From: Lysobacter antibioticus
GTDB lineage: Bacteria > Pseudomonadota > Gammaproteobacteria > Xanthomonadales > Xanthomonadaceae
Length of the DNA stretch: 64,000 nt
Assembly: GCF_001442535.1 (NCBI RefSeq)
Contig: NZ_CP013141.1
Location: 37-64,036, forward strand
Reading direction: 5' to 3'
Part shown: positions 35,638 through 43,317 of the stretch, in pieces
How positions within the stretch are numbered: the stretch's first letter is position 1
Layout: every line of letters begins with the position of its first letter
Translations under genes and position numbers: made by a program
Notes under the pieces: model-generated
What the model was told of the DNA's origin: nothing
What the model saw: the letters and a program-made list of their open reading frames with translations, nothing else
The model's database searches: none

Positions 35638-37182
35638 ATGGATTTTGGATATCGTCGTTCCGCGCGTCTCGCCCCGGCGGCGCTTGCCGTCGGCTTGCTG
35701 TTTTCGCTGGGCCTCAACGCGCAGCCGGCCGGCGGCGACCCGATCGCGGTGTCGTATGCGCAGCAGTTCAAGGTGCCGCTGGCCGAAGCCAAGCGCCGCA
35801 CGGCGCAGGTGCCGGAAATCGCCCAATTGGAGCAGCGGCTGCAGCGGGAGATGCCGGATACCTTCGCCGGGCTGTACATCGAGCATCAGCCGACGTACCG
35901 GGTGGTGGTGCGGTTCACCAAGACGCCGAAGGCATTGCTGTCGCGCTACACCAAGGACCCGCTGTTCGTGGCGCAACTGGCGCCGCGGCCGCTGGAGTTG
36001 CTGCGCGGGGCGCAGGAGGAACTGGCGGCCCAGTTGAGCCAGTCGGGTGTCGCGTTCGAGTCGGGGCTGGACCTGAAGACCTCGCAGGTCAATTTGTTCG
36101 TGCTCGACACCGCGATCGCGTCCAAGCGCCTGTCCGGGCTGATGGCGGTGGCCGACTACATCAAGCTGCACAAGGTGCCGGCGCTGATGACGCCCACGGC
36201 GATCGTCGGCGGCAGTCGGGTCGACGGGGCGACACTGCGCTGCACGACCGGCTTCAACGTGGTCAACGCGACGCGCGAACTCGGGGTGATTACGGCGGGG
36301 CATTGCGAGAATGCGCTGACTTACATCGGCAGCCCGAATGTGACCTTGGCGTTCAAGAGCGAGCAGAACAGCGGTTCGCTGGACCTGCAGTGGAACAAGC
36401 AGTCCGGCGGCACGCCGCAGGTGCAGAGCAACGAGATCAAACTGGTCGGCGGACCGCAGGCGACGATGGAGATTACCAGCGTGACGGCCTCGGCCAACTT
36501 GCCGCTGGGCGCGACGGCCTGCAAGAACGGCATCACCACCAACTACACCTGCGGCCAGGTCGCCGACAAGAACGCGCAGGCGATGTACAACGGGGCTGTG
36601 GGGACCTTCATCCGCGTGCACAACGCCAGCAACCAGGTGATGAACGACGTCGGAGACAGCGGGGGGCCGGTGTTCGGCACCAACACCGCCTACGGCATCG
36701 TCCACGGACGCGGCGGCCCGGGCACGCCGACCCATAACGACCTGTACTTCGTGCCGGTGGATCATTTCTCCGCGCTCGGCGTGTCGGTGCTGAAGGAGGC
36801 CTTCAGCCTGGACCGCATCCCGAACGTGTCGGGGCCGCACAACGTCGCCTTTCAGGCGCAGGTGTTCTACAAGGGCGTGCCGAAATTCACGGTGCAGCGC
36901 AAGACCAGGATCATCAGCTGTCCTTCCGGCTGGACCTGCAACGACTACAACGGAAGCTACACCAGCAATACCGCCTCGCCGTTGACCTTCAACTTCAAGT
37001 GCACGACCACCGGTTCGATGCCCACCGCGACCTTCTCCTGGCGCACGACCCTGATCGGCGCGGATGGTGCGACGACCAACGCGATCGACCACACCAGTAC
37101 TTGCACTGCCACGACCGCGACCAGCGGCGCGGCGACGGCGCGCGGCGACGGCGGTCCGCCGACGATCACGATCGAGCCCTGA
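35638..37182 (+). CDS. Secreted chymotrypsin-like (S1) serine protease
   Basis: A 514-aa exported protease. Signal peptide to about residue 29, a propeptide of about 160 residues (helical, 35-185), then an S1 catalytic domain with His222 (GVITAGHCE), candidate Asp249 (GSLDLQW) and Ser341 (NDVGDSGGPVFG). Cys pairs CTTG/HC and ACKNG/TCG resemble streptogrisin/alpha-lytic-type disulfides. A C-terminal extension (about 395-514) with its own Cys pair (ISCPSGWTCNDY) is an extra beta domain. AAGGAG lies 10 nt upstream of the ATG. No detectable operon partner. Confidence 0.88.
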   Translation: MDFGYRRSARLAPAALAVGLLFSLGLNAQPAGGDPIAVSYAQQFKVPLAEAKRRTAQVPEIAQLEQRLQREMPDTFAGLYIEHQPTYRVVVRFTKTPKALLSRYTKDPLFVAQLAPRPLELLRGAQEELAAQLSQSGVAFESGLDLKTSQVNLFVLDTAIASKRLSGLMAVADYIKLHKVPALMTPTAIVGGSRVDGATLRCTTGFNVVNATRELGVITAGHCENALTYIGSPNVTLAFKSEQNSGSLDLQWNKQSGGTPQVQSNEIKLVGGPQATMEITSVTASANLPLGATACKNGITTNYTCGQVADKNAQAMYNGAVGTFIRVHNASNQVMNDVGDSGGPVFGTNTAYGIVHGRGGPGTPTHNDLYFVPVDHFSALGVSVLKEAFSLDRIPNVSGPHNVAFQAQVFYKGVPKFTVQRKTRIISCPSGWTCNDYNGSYTSNTASPLTFNFKCTTTGSMPTATFSWRTTLIGADGATTNAIDHTSTCTATTATSGAATARGDGGPPTITIEP

Positions 37183-37359
37183 TCGGAACGTGGGGCAAAC
37201 GACGGCCGGCTTGTCCGGCCGTCGTTCGTGTATTCGCCGACACCGTGTTCTCCCGGAATGCCCCTGTAGGAGCGACGTCCTACTGGATTTCCTTCGGTCA
37301 CAAGTCGCGACAACGTAGCACCGACCTCGCGTCGATCCCCATGAAACCGATATTGCAAA

Positions 37360-37496
37360 GGGTAGGAGCGGCGCAAGCCGCGACCGCGGGGGATCCATCT
37401 CGCGCCGAATCCTCCTGCAACCCGGCCAACGCAGGATGCTTGCGAGGTTCGACGCGAGACTGTGGCTACGCGGTCGCGGCTTGCGCCGCTCCTACT
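37360..37496. repeat. Inverted pair of REP-like repeats (REPIN)
   Basis: GGGTAGGAGCGGCGCAAGCC at 37360 and its inverse at 37470-37496. A partial copy (GTAGGAGCGACGTCC) lies at 37268. Between S1 protease and alpha-lytic-type protease 1. Confidence 0.88.
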
Positions 37497-37531
37497 CCTG
37501 GGGTTGCAGGGGGAGGCGGCAGAGATAAAAA

Positions 37532-37557
37532 AACGCCCCGGAAACCTCCGGGGCGTT
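37532..37557 (-). terminator. Terminator of alpha-lytic-type protease 1
   Basis: AACGCCCCGGA / TCCGGGGCGTT hairpin with a T-run on the minus strand. Confidence 0.9.
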
Positions 37558-37583
37558 CGACCCATAGTCGCAACCGCGATGGA

Positions 37584-38798
37584 TTACGGGCTGGTGCGCA
37601 GGGTCAGCGTGTAGGCCTTGAGGATGGAATTGAGCGGGGTGAAGTAGCTGTTGCCGCCGCCGTTATTGCCCGCGGCGCCGACGCAGTCGCCGCTGCCGCC
37701 CGACAGCACGCCCTGGCCTTGGCCTTCGGCGGTGATGAAGGAACCGCCGGAGTCGCCGCCTTCGGCGCAGGCGGTGGTGCGGGTCAGGCCGGTGACGGTG
37801 CCGTCCGGATTGCCGTAGTCGTCGGTATAGGACACGGTGACGTTCTTGCTGCGGATGGCGCCGCAGTGCCAGCCGGTGGTGCGGCCGGAACGGCACACGG
37901 CGGTGCCGACGGCGGCTTCGGTGCTGCCGCGCACGGCGACATCGCCGTTGCCATAGCCGTAGACGCTGGCCGACAGCACATGGGTGTTGTCGACCCGCAC
38001 CCAACCGCGGTCGGGGCCGCGCGCATCGTTGTCGGGCATGACGGACGCAGCGAACGTGCCCACGCGTACGCCAGGCTGCCACAGGGAGACTTCGTTGTAG
38101 ACGATGTCGCCGACGTTGCCGCAATGGCCGGCGGTGGCATAGCCGGCGCTGCTGCCCTTGGTCACCGAGAAGCCGATCGAGCAGGCCGAAATACGGTTGT
38201 TGCCGACTTCGCGCAGCACGCCGCGGCCGCCCTGGATGGCGATGCGGCGCTGCGGTGCGTCCTTCAGGGTTTCGAAGCGGACCACGCTCGCATCCAGACC
38301 GCTGCGAGCGACGAAGTCGACGCCGGTGTTTTCGGCGCCCGGGGCGACGCCCACGGTGACGGTGTTGCTGGGCAGGTCGACCGACCAGCTGTACACGCCC
38401 TTGGGCGCCTTGGCGCTGCGGTTGAGCAGGCCGTCGAGCTGCGCCTTGGCGGCGTTGAGCGCGGCGAGGCTGTGACGGGCGCGACGGGTTTCGACGCCGG
38501 CCGCGGCCGGCGCGCTCTTGATCGCGGTGCTAGCGGCGACCACGCCGAACGAACCGTCGGCCTTGCGCTCGAGCCAAGTGCCGGCGAAGTTGCGGCCGAG
38601 TTGCTTGGCGAGGATTTTTTCCTGCTGCGCGGCCAGGCGCTCGGCCTTGAGGTATTGGATCAGCTGCGGGCCGGACAGCCGCAGGTCGCGCTGCATGGCG
38701 GTTTTCAGCGCGGGGGCGAGATCGTCGGCGGCGACGGCCGCGCCGGACACGAACAGGGTTGCAGCTGCAGCGATAATCGAGAGGTTGAACTTACGCAT
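37584..38798 (-). CDS. Alpha-lytic-type endopeptidase 1 (S1E), preproenzyme
   Basis: A 404-aa extracellular serine protease of the alpha-lytic/streptogrisin type. Signal peptide MRKFNLSIIAAAATLFVSGAAVA, a pro region of about 165 residues (25-187) with the large foldase shape of alpha-lytic protease, and a mature domain from about residue 188. Triad His225 (ATAGHCG), Asp263 (GPDRGW), Ser350 (EGGDSGGS), with Cys pairs at SACS/GHC, VCRSG/HCG and ACAEGG/DC. GGAG lies 8 nt upstream of the start. Same length and residue numbering as the paralog at 39257, on the same strand; each has its own terminator. A hallmark Lysobacter enzyme. Confidence 0.95.
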   Translation of the reverse strand: MRKFNLSIIAAAATLFVSGAAVAADDLAPALKTAMQRDLRLSGPQLIQYLKAERLAAQQEKILAKQLGRNFAGTWLERKADGSFGVVAASTAIKSAPAAAGVETRRARHSLAALNAAKAQLDGLLNRSAKAPKGVYSWSVDLPSNTVTVGVAPGAENTGVDFVARSGLDASVVRFETLKDAPQRRIAIQGGRGVLREVGNNRISACSIGFSVTKGSSAGYATAGHCGNVGDIVYNEVSLWQPGVRVGTFAASVMPDNDARGPDRGWVRVDNTHVLSASVYGYGNGDVAVRGSTEAAVGTAVCRSGRTTGWHCGAIRSKNVTVSYTDDYGNPDGTVTGLTRTTACAEGGDSGGSFITAEGQGQGVLSGGSGDCVGAAGNNGGGNSYFTPLNSILKAYTLTLRTSP

Positions 38799-39200
38799 TC
38801 CAGAAACTCCATGGACGAGTGGGGGTGTGCAACGTGGTTCGCGGCCGATGCATCGCATGCGCTTCGTCGAACCGCAGCGATTAGAACGTGCCGCCGTCGG
38901 TTTGCCCTACACGCAAAATGAGACGTCCTTTTTGGTTCCGGAAGCGTGTTTCAAAAAAGCGCGAAAACATCTTGGAAATAGCGGTTTGCGCACGCTTTGT
39001 TGTGACAGTGGATTTCTTTCGCTTGATGCGTAATCGCTGATTTGATCTTTCGCGATCTTCCGTTCTTCGTCGTCACGGATGTGCGTGTCGATCGATGGCG
39101 ATGAGGCATGCCGTCGATGCATCGAGCGCAAGTCGTCATCGAATCAATCGCTCCGTTGCAGTGCGCGCCGGTGAAGCGACAGCTGCCGATTACGCCGGGC
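38799..39200. other. Upstream region of alpha-lytic-type protease 1
   Basis: About 400 bp with lower GC than the flanking genes and no supported gene. Promoter elements are expected here but none is convincing by eye. Confidence 0.4.
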
Positions 39201-39208
39201 AAAAAAAA

Positions 39209-39230
39209 GCGCCCCGGAAACCCGGGGCGC
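39209..39230 (-). terminator. Terminator of alpha-lytic-type protease 2
   Basis: GCGCCCCGG / CCGGGGCGC hairpin with eight T on the minus strand. Confidence 0.92.
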
Positions 39231-39256
39231 TCGGACCGCACGGCAACCGCGATGGG

Positions 39257-40471
39257 TTACGGCGTGGTCTTCAAGGTCAAGGCGTAGGTGCTGAGGATCG
39301 GATTGATCGGGCTGAAGTAGCTGTTGCCGCCGCCGGTGCGGCCCTGGCGGCCCTTGCAGCTGCCGCTGCCGCCCGACAACACGCCCTGGGCCTGGCCGGC
39401 GCCGGTGATGTACGAGCCGCCGGAGTCGCCGCCTTCGGCGCAGGCGGTGGTCTGGGTGAGGCCGGTCACGGTGCCGTCCGGATTGCCGGCGTCGTCGACG
39501 TAGGACACGGTCATGTTCTTGCTGCGGATGGCGCCGCAACGCCAGCCGCTGGTGCGGCCGGAACGGCACAGGGCCGCGCCGACGGCGGCTTCGGTGCTGC
39601 CGGCCACGTTGACGTCGCCGCTGCCGTAGCCGTAGACGCTGGCCGACAGGGTGTGGGTGTTGTCGACCTGCACCCAGCCGCGGTCGGGGCCGGTCTGGTT
39701 GCCGTCGGGCATGCTCGAGGCGGCGAACGAACCCAGGCGCACGCCCGGGGTCCACTGCGAGACTTCGTGGTACACGACTTCGCCGGTGTCGCCGCAATGG
39801 CCGGCGGTGGCGAAGCCGAGCGTGGTGCCCTTGGTCACCGGGAAACCGACCGAGCAGGCATAGACGTAGCCGTCGCCCGGATCGCGCAGATAACCGCGGC
39901 CGCCCTGGATGGCGATGCGGCGCTGCGGCGCTTCGCTCAGGGTTTCGAAACGCACGGTGCTCGCATCCAGGCCGCTGCGGGCGACGAAGTCGACGCCGGC
40001 GTCTTCCGCGCCCGGGGCCACGCCCACGGTCACGCTGTTGCTCGGCAGGTCCACCGCCCAGCTGTACACGCCCTTCGGGGCCTTGCCGTTACGCGCGAGC
40101 TGGCTGTCGAGTTGGCCCTTGGCGGCGTTGAGCGCGGCCAGGCTATGACGCGCCTGGCGGGTTTCCACGCCGGCCGCGGCCTTGGCGGCCTTGATCGAGG
40201 TGCTGGCGGCGACCACGCCGAACGAGCCGTCGGCCTTGCGCTCGAGCCAGGCGCCGGCGAAGTGGCGGCCGAGCTGCTTTTCCAGAGTCTTTTCTTGTTG
40301 AGCGGCGAGGCGTTCGGTTTTCAGGTACTGGGCGAGCTGCGTGCCCGACAATCCCAGGTCGCGCTGCATGGCCGACTTCAACGCGGGGGCGAGGTCGTCG
40401 GCGGCGAGGGCCGCACCGGAAATCGTCATGGCTACGGTGGCAGCGAGGACCGACATACTGAACTTGCGCAT
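39257..40471 (-). CDS. Alpha-lytic-type endopeptidase 2 (S1E), preproenzyme
   Basis: A 404-aa paralog of the 37584 protease, aligning without gaps through most of its length; His225, Asp263 and Ser350 fall at identical positions. Signal peptide MRKFSMSVLAATVAMTISGAALA, pro region, and S1E mature domain with the same Cys pattern. A TTG codon two residues upstream is also in frame, but AGGAG is correctly spaced for the ATG at 40471. The main differences are in the loops around 195-205 and near the C-terminus (SGSCKGRQGRTGG), where specificity may differ. Tandem duplication is the likely origin. Confidence 0.95.
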   Translation of the reverse strand: MRKFSMSVLAATVAMTISGAALAADDLAPALKSAMQRDLGLSGTQLAQYLKTERLAAQQEKTLEKQLGRHFAGAWLERKADGSFGVVAASTSIKAAKAAAGVETRQARHSLAALNAAKGQLDSQLARNGKAPKGVYSWAVDLPSNSVTVGVAPGAEDAGVDFVARSGLDASTVRFETLSEAPQRRIAIQGGRGYLRDPGDGYVYACSVGFPVTKGTTLGFATAGHCGDTGEVVYHEVSQWTPGVRLGSFAASSMPDGNQTGPDRGWVQVDNTHTLSASVYGYGSGDVNVAGSTEAAVGAALCRSGRTSGWRCGAIRSKNMTVSYVDDAGNPDGTVTGLTQTTACAEGGDSGGSYITGAGQAQGVLSGGSGSCKGRQGRTGGGNSYFSPINPILSTYALTLKTTP

Positions 40472-40743
40472 ATCCAAAAGCTCCTAAGACAGAGAAGGGA
40501 TGCGGACAACGGAGGCGGCGGGGCCGGGGCAGGTCGCTGGGGGTGGCAGGCATGGAGCGCTCAGCCGGGCCGCATGAAATAGAACGGGGCCGCGTCGCGG
40601 CACCCCTACCTCGAAATTGAGACGGATTGCCTGGTTTCGGCTCGGTCAAGACCGTTGCCGAATATGAAAATCGTGAACGAGGAGGGCGCCGCGAGGCTTG
40701 CGCCGCGCTGGCGTGGGAATCGATCAGGGAGCCAGTAGCTTCC

Positions 40744-41275
40744 TGTAGGAGCGACGTGAGTCGCGACCCACGCTGCGAGGCATGGTTCGTTTGCTGCGAT
40801 GCACGCTTCGTCGTAGTTGCATTGGCGTGGTCGCGGCTCGCGCCGCTCCTACAAAAGCCGTCGACCCAAGGGGTAGGAGCGAAGCAAGTCGCGACCGCGC
40901 AGGCGAAAGATCCGTCGTAGTTTCGGTTTTCGCGGTCGCGGCTCGCGCCGCTCCTACAAAAGCCGACGACCCAAGGGGTAGGAGCGACGCAAGTCGCGAC
41001 CGCGCAGGTGAAAGATCCGTCGTAGTTTCGGTTTTCGCGGTCGCGGCTCGCGCCGCTCCTACAAAAGCCGTCGACCCAAGGGGTAGGAGCGACGCAAGTC
41101 GCGACCGCGCAGGTGAAAGATCCGTCGTAGTTTCGGTTTTCGCGGTCGCGGCTCGCGCCGCTCCTACCCCTTAAAGCCGTGGCTTCTTGTAGGAGCGACG
41201 CAAGTCGCGACCGCGCAGGCGAAAGCTCCGTCGCAGTTTCGGTTTCGCGGTCGCGGCTCACGTCGCCCTGCAGAG
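40744..41275. repeat. Array of REP-like repeats with a 105-bp tandem period
   Basis: Forward (GTAGGAGCGACGCAAGTCGC) and reverse (GGTCGCGGCTCGCGCCGCTC) elements alternate. The reverse element starts at 40829, 40934, 41039, 41144 and 41249, an exact 105-bp period; the spacer between (AAAGATCCGTCGTAGTTTCG) is also conserved. It fills most of the 840-bp gap between alpha-lytic-type protease 2 and the S8 protease. No gene in 40472-41312. Confidence 0.93.
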
Positions 41276-41276
41276 C

Positions 41277-41306
41277 GCGAGCGAAGGGCGTCGGCCCTTC
41301 GCTCGC
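41277..41306 (-). terminator. Hairpin after the S8 protease gene
   Basis: Perfect 13-bp repeat GCGAGCGAAGGGC / GCCCTTCGCTCGC with a GTCG loop, 6 nt beyond the S8 protease stop. Confidence 0.75.
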
Positions 41307-41312
41307 TGAGGC

Positions 41313-42836
41313 TTAGCGCATCGTGCCGAGCCGTGCGATCGCTGCGCGCAGGTCCGGCAGCGGGCCGATCTGGCCGCCGCTGCCGGTCTGCGGGGTGCCG
41401 GTGGTCATCAGCAGGTCGCGCATCTGCCGCGGGGTGAGGGTGATGCCGCGCTGCCTGGCGATGCCCGACAACGCGACCACGGCCGAGGCGACGATCGGCG
41501 AGGCGCTGGAGGTGCCGGAGAAGGTCTTGGTGTAGCGCGCGTTCACGCCGCCGTTGTACAGGCCGCCATAGCCGGCAGTGGTGACGCAGCGGCCCCAGGC
41601 CTGGACGTTGATGCGGCGGCCGTAGGTCGAGAACGGTTGCTTGGCGCGTTCGGCGACCGTGTCGCTGCACCAGGCGTTCGAACGCGGGCCGCCGGCGCCG
41701 ACGATGATCGATCCCGAATCCGGGCGGCTGCGCGGGAACGGCGAGCCGAAGCAGGCGGTGTTGTCGAGGTTCATGTTGCCGTTGCCGCCGGCCTGGACCA
41801 CGTGCACGCCCTTGTTGGTCGCGACGACGATGGCGTCGTACACCGATGGGGTCCATTCCACCGGCACGTAGTTGCTGCAGCCGCTGGGGCCGGCGGCCTG
41901 TTGTTCCAGCAACATCACGTCGCCCGCGCGCAGGAAGCCGGCGGCGGTGAGGATGGCGTTGGCCAGGTCGTAGCCGCGTTCGGTGTTCATCGCGTTGGTG
42001 TAGTGCGCGCTGGCGCCGCTGACCAGGCCGGTGACGCCGATGCCGTTGGCGTCGGCGATCAGCTCGCCCATCACCGCGGTGCCGTGGTGGTTGTCGTTGA
42101 ACGGGTCGCGCGGGGTGCCGTTGCGCACCTGGGCGCCGGCTAGGCGCAGCTTGGACAGGTCTTCGTGGTTGGTGTTCCAGCTGTATTCGATGTCGAGCAC
42201 GCGCACGCCGCTGCCGTTGCCGCCGGGCTGGGTGCGGGCGTAATCGCTGTCGATGCCGTTCTGCGCCGCGGGCAGCTTGTAGTACTGGTTGCCGTCGTAA
42301 GCCGGCGAGGCCGGCAACGGCATCGGCAGCGGAGCGGGGTAGGCGATTTCGACGATGCTCATGGCGTTGAGCTCGTCGATCACACGGCGGATGTCCTGGC
42401 CCGGCCGGACCTTCAGGCGGAACCATTGGCTGAGGTCGGGTTGTTCGCTGCCGGCCTGCGCTTGCGCGCTCTTCGACAGCGCGGTCAGCGTGGCGTGGTC
42501 GGCGCGGAACAGCGGTTCCATGTTCGAGACCGGGCCGGCGCCGCCGGCCAGGCTTTCCAGTGCAGCCAGGCGGCCGTATTTCGCCGAGGTCGGGCGTCCG
42601 CCCTGCAGGCGCACCTGGCTGTCGCGCACGAATTTCACTTCGATGTACTCGCGCGAATCGTAGCGACCGAGTTCGGTCTTGCCCGGTTTGGCCATAAGCG
42701 ATTGCGGTGCGCCGACGTTCGACGGCGGTGCGGCCAGTGGCGCGACCGCGGGCATCGCCGCAATCGCCAGGCACGGCAGCAGCAAGCGGAGCAGGGACGC
42801 GGAGTGAATGCGAGCAGGCGAGGGCTTGGAGCGCAT
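41313..42836 (-). CDS. Secreted subtilisin-like (S8) serine protease
   Basis: A 507-aa exported S8 protease. Signal peptide (about 1-35, LLRLLLPCLAIAAMPAVAPLAA), an inhibitor-like propeptide region (about 55-165), and a catalytic domain with Asp215 (VRVLDIEYSWN), His251 (NDNHHGTAVMGEL) and the Ser in FSGTSSASPIV near residue 440. The Asp motif is unusual: DIEYSWNTNHEDL instead of DTGV. No autotransporter or P domain, so it is probably secreted by type II secretion. AGGA lies 9 nt upstream of the chosen start; a longer N-terminal version is possible but would mask the signal. Confidence 0.9.
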   Translation of the reverse strand: MRSKPSPARIHSASLLRLLLPCLAIAAMPAVAPLAAPPSNVGAPQSLMAKPGKTELGRYDSREYIEVKFVRDSQVRLQGGRPTSAKYGRLAALESLAGGAGPVSNMEPLFRADHATLTALSKSAQAQAGSEQPDLSQWFRLKVRPGQDIRRVIDELNAMSIVEIAYPAPLPMPLPASPAYDGNQYYKLPAAQNGIDSDYARTQPGGNGSGVRVLDIEYSWNTNHEDLSKLRLAGAQVRNGTPRDPFNDNHHGTAVMGELIADANGIGVTGLVSGASAHYTNAMNTERGYDLANAILTAAGFLRAGDVMLLEQQAAGPSGCSNYVPVEWTPSVYDAIVVATNKGVHVVQAGGNGNMNLDNTACFGSPFPRSRPDSGSIIVGAGGPRSNAWCSDTVAERAKQPFSTYGRRINVQAWGRCVTTAGYGGLYNGGVNARYTKTFSGTSSASPIVASAVVALSGIARQRGITLTPRQMRDLLMTTGTPQTGSGGQIGPLPDLRAAIARLGTMR

Positions 42837-43317
42837 GAGAGAGAATCCTGAGTGGGTGGGAGGAGTCGTCATGCGAAGCGACACGCTGTCCGGGCTTCGC
42901 GGCCGGTGCGGAGCGGACCGTCGTGCGATCCGGCGGCGAGCATAGTCAGGGGGCTATGTGCCTCGACTTGAGTCGGATCACGCTTTCAATGATGCGACTC
43001 GCGGCGGTTTTTGCCGTGCGCAAACCGGGATCGCGCACACGGCTTGAAGGCGTCGCAATGCGGCGTACGACCGTTGTGACGCTTGCGGACGTGTCAGGGT
43101 GGCGGGTTGGGTTGGGCCCGAGGCGACGCGCGCGGGCGAAACCTTGTGCAGTGCATCGAGACGGTATCGGATGGAGGCGTTCTGATCTGGGGCGCTGCAT
43201 CGCGACCTGGGCCGATCGACGGAATGCGAGCGGGGTCCGGTGCGAACAGGACTTCTGGGACGGGGCCGGGCGAGGGCGCTCGCTATAGTGGCGGCACCAT
43301 TCAACAGGGATCGTGCC
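42837..43317. other. Divergent promoter region, S8 protease and M13 peptidase
   Basis: 480 bp with no supported gene. A TATAGT (43284-43289) about 30 bp before the M13 start is a plausible -10 for that gene. Confidence 0.4.

Noticed and set aside
40829..41275. Possible CRISPR array (regular repeats)
   Set aside because: Period of 105 bp, spacers are conserved rather than unique, units are inverted pairs, and no cas genes are nearby.
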